Assembly: GCA_030605915.1 (NCBI GenBank) | Contig: JAUWHM010000054.1 | Location: 1-6,332, forward strand | Length of the DNA stretch: 6,332 nucleotides | Source: Nitrospirota bacterium | GTDB taxonomy: Bacteria; NPL-UPA2; JAGMAN01 | Direction of reading: 5' to 3' | Shown here: positions 6,082 to 6,332 of the stretch, in pieces | Layout: each line of letters begins with the position of its first letter | Numbering within the stretch: position 1 is the first letter of the stretch | Translations under genes and position numbers: made by a program | The notes under the pieces: model-generated | Seen by the model: only the letters and a program-made list of their open reading frames with translations | Database searches by the model: none | Told to the model about the DNA's origin: nothing

Positions 6082-6332
6082 AGCTTGGCTAACCTCACTT
6101 CCAGGATTTCTTTTATGTTCTCTATATTCTTTAATGTCTTCTCGGGGACAGAGCTGTCCAAGTTAAGGACAGTTACTTCCCGGCCCCCTTTCTCCTTCCG
6201 ACCTAAAGTCATGGCGGCAATATTTATCCCCTGGCTGCCGAGAATAGTTCCAATTCTGCCGATGATTCCGGGCTTATCCTCATGGGCACAGACGAGCATG
6301 TAGCCAACCGGAACAGCATCCAGGTGGTAACC
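6078..6332 (-). CDS. serA: D-3-phosphoglycerate dehydrogenase, C-terminal ACT domain (5' end outside window)
   Basis: Only the last 84 residues are inside the window, and the frame stays open through the right edge. SerA oxidises 3-phosphoglycerate to 3-phosphohydroxypyruvate, the first step of serine synthesis, with NAD. The visible part is a regulatory ACT domain: GYMLVCAHEDKPGIIGRIG, then GINIAAMTLGRKEKGG, then VTVLNLDSSVPE, ending VRLAKL. This closely follows the SerA C-terminus, where the domain can bind serine in some species. The ATG at 6299 is an internal Met, not the real start, because the frame continues upstream with the typical HLDAVPVGYM lead-in. The stop overlaps the next gene by four bases. 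A different ACT-domain enzyme is possible but the motif spacing fits SerA best. Confidence 0.88.
   Translation of the reverse strand, partial: GYHLDAVPVGYMLVCAHEDKPGIIGRIGTILGSQGINIAAMTLGRKEKGGREVTVLNLDSSVPEKTLKNIENIKEILEVRLAKL

Noticed and set aside
6085..6303. Plus-strand 72-residue open frame
   Set aside because: Antisense to the SerA ACT domain.

Overview
The window is bacterial and densely coded, with every convincing gene on the minus strand, so the text below runs from right to left. Most of it is ordinary housekeeping sequence: the 3' end of serA, a homocitrate-synthase/isopropylmalate-synthase-like gene, prs, rplY (L25/Ctc) and pth. These five have moderate GC, clear family motifs and short gaps. 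The prs-rplY-pth order is a widespread bacterial arrangement, familiar from Firmicutes, but here serA and a DRE-TIM acyltransferase lie upstream where glmU often sits. The serA/acyltransferase pairing, a DRE-TIM enzyme without the LeuA regulatory domain, and an L25 with a long charged tail point to an uncultured, possibly anaerobic lineage. I cannot name the phylum from this sequence.

Layout. 6332-6078: C-terminal ACT domain of D-3-phosphoglycerate dehydrogenase, cut by the window edge. It overlaps the next gene by 4 bases (ATGA). 6081-4831: a 416-residue acyltransferase of the homocitrate/isopropylmalate/Re-citrate synthase superfamily. 4830-4674: a 157-base gap with a good sigma70-type promoter facing prs. 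4673-3735: PRPP synthetase. 3719-3006: ribosomal protein L25 with a C-terminal Lys-Pro-Glu repeat tail. 3005-2879: a gap with short direct repeats, a small hairpin and possibly a weak promoter. 2878-2321: peptidyl-tRNA hydrolase. 2297-183: a 704-residue putative glycoside hydrolase with a GTG start and a near-perfect Shine-Dalgarno, clearly AT-richer than its neighbours. 182-1: no recognisable gene.

How they fit together: serA and the acyltransferase look translationally coupled and point to amino-acid or 2-oxoacid biosynthesis. prs-rplY-pth looks like a second transcription unit, joining PRPP supply with translation. The glycoside-hydrolase-like gene lies only 23 bases behind pth, so it may be read from the same transcript, but its composition and predicted role suggest a later arrival.

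I found no CRISPR array, tRNA, rRNA, recognisable insertion sequence or evident defence system. The items most worth a second look are the true substrate of the acyltransferase, the origin of the glycoside-hydrolase-like gene, and the repeat-bearing gap between rplY and pth.
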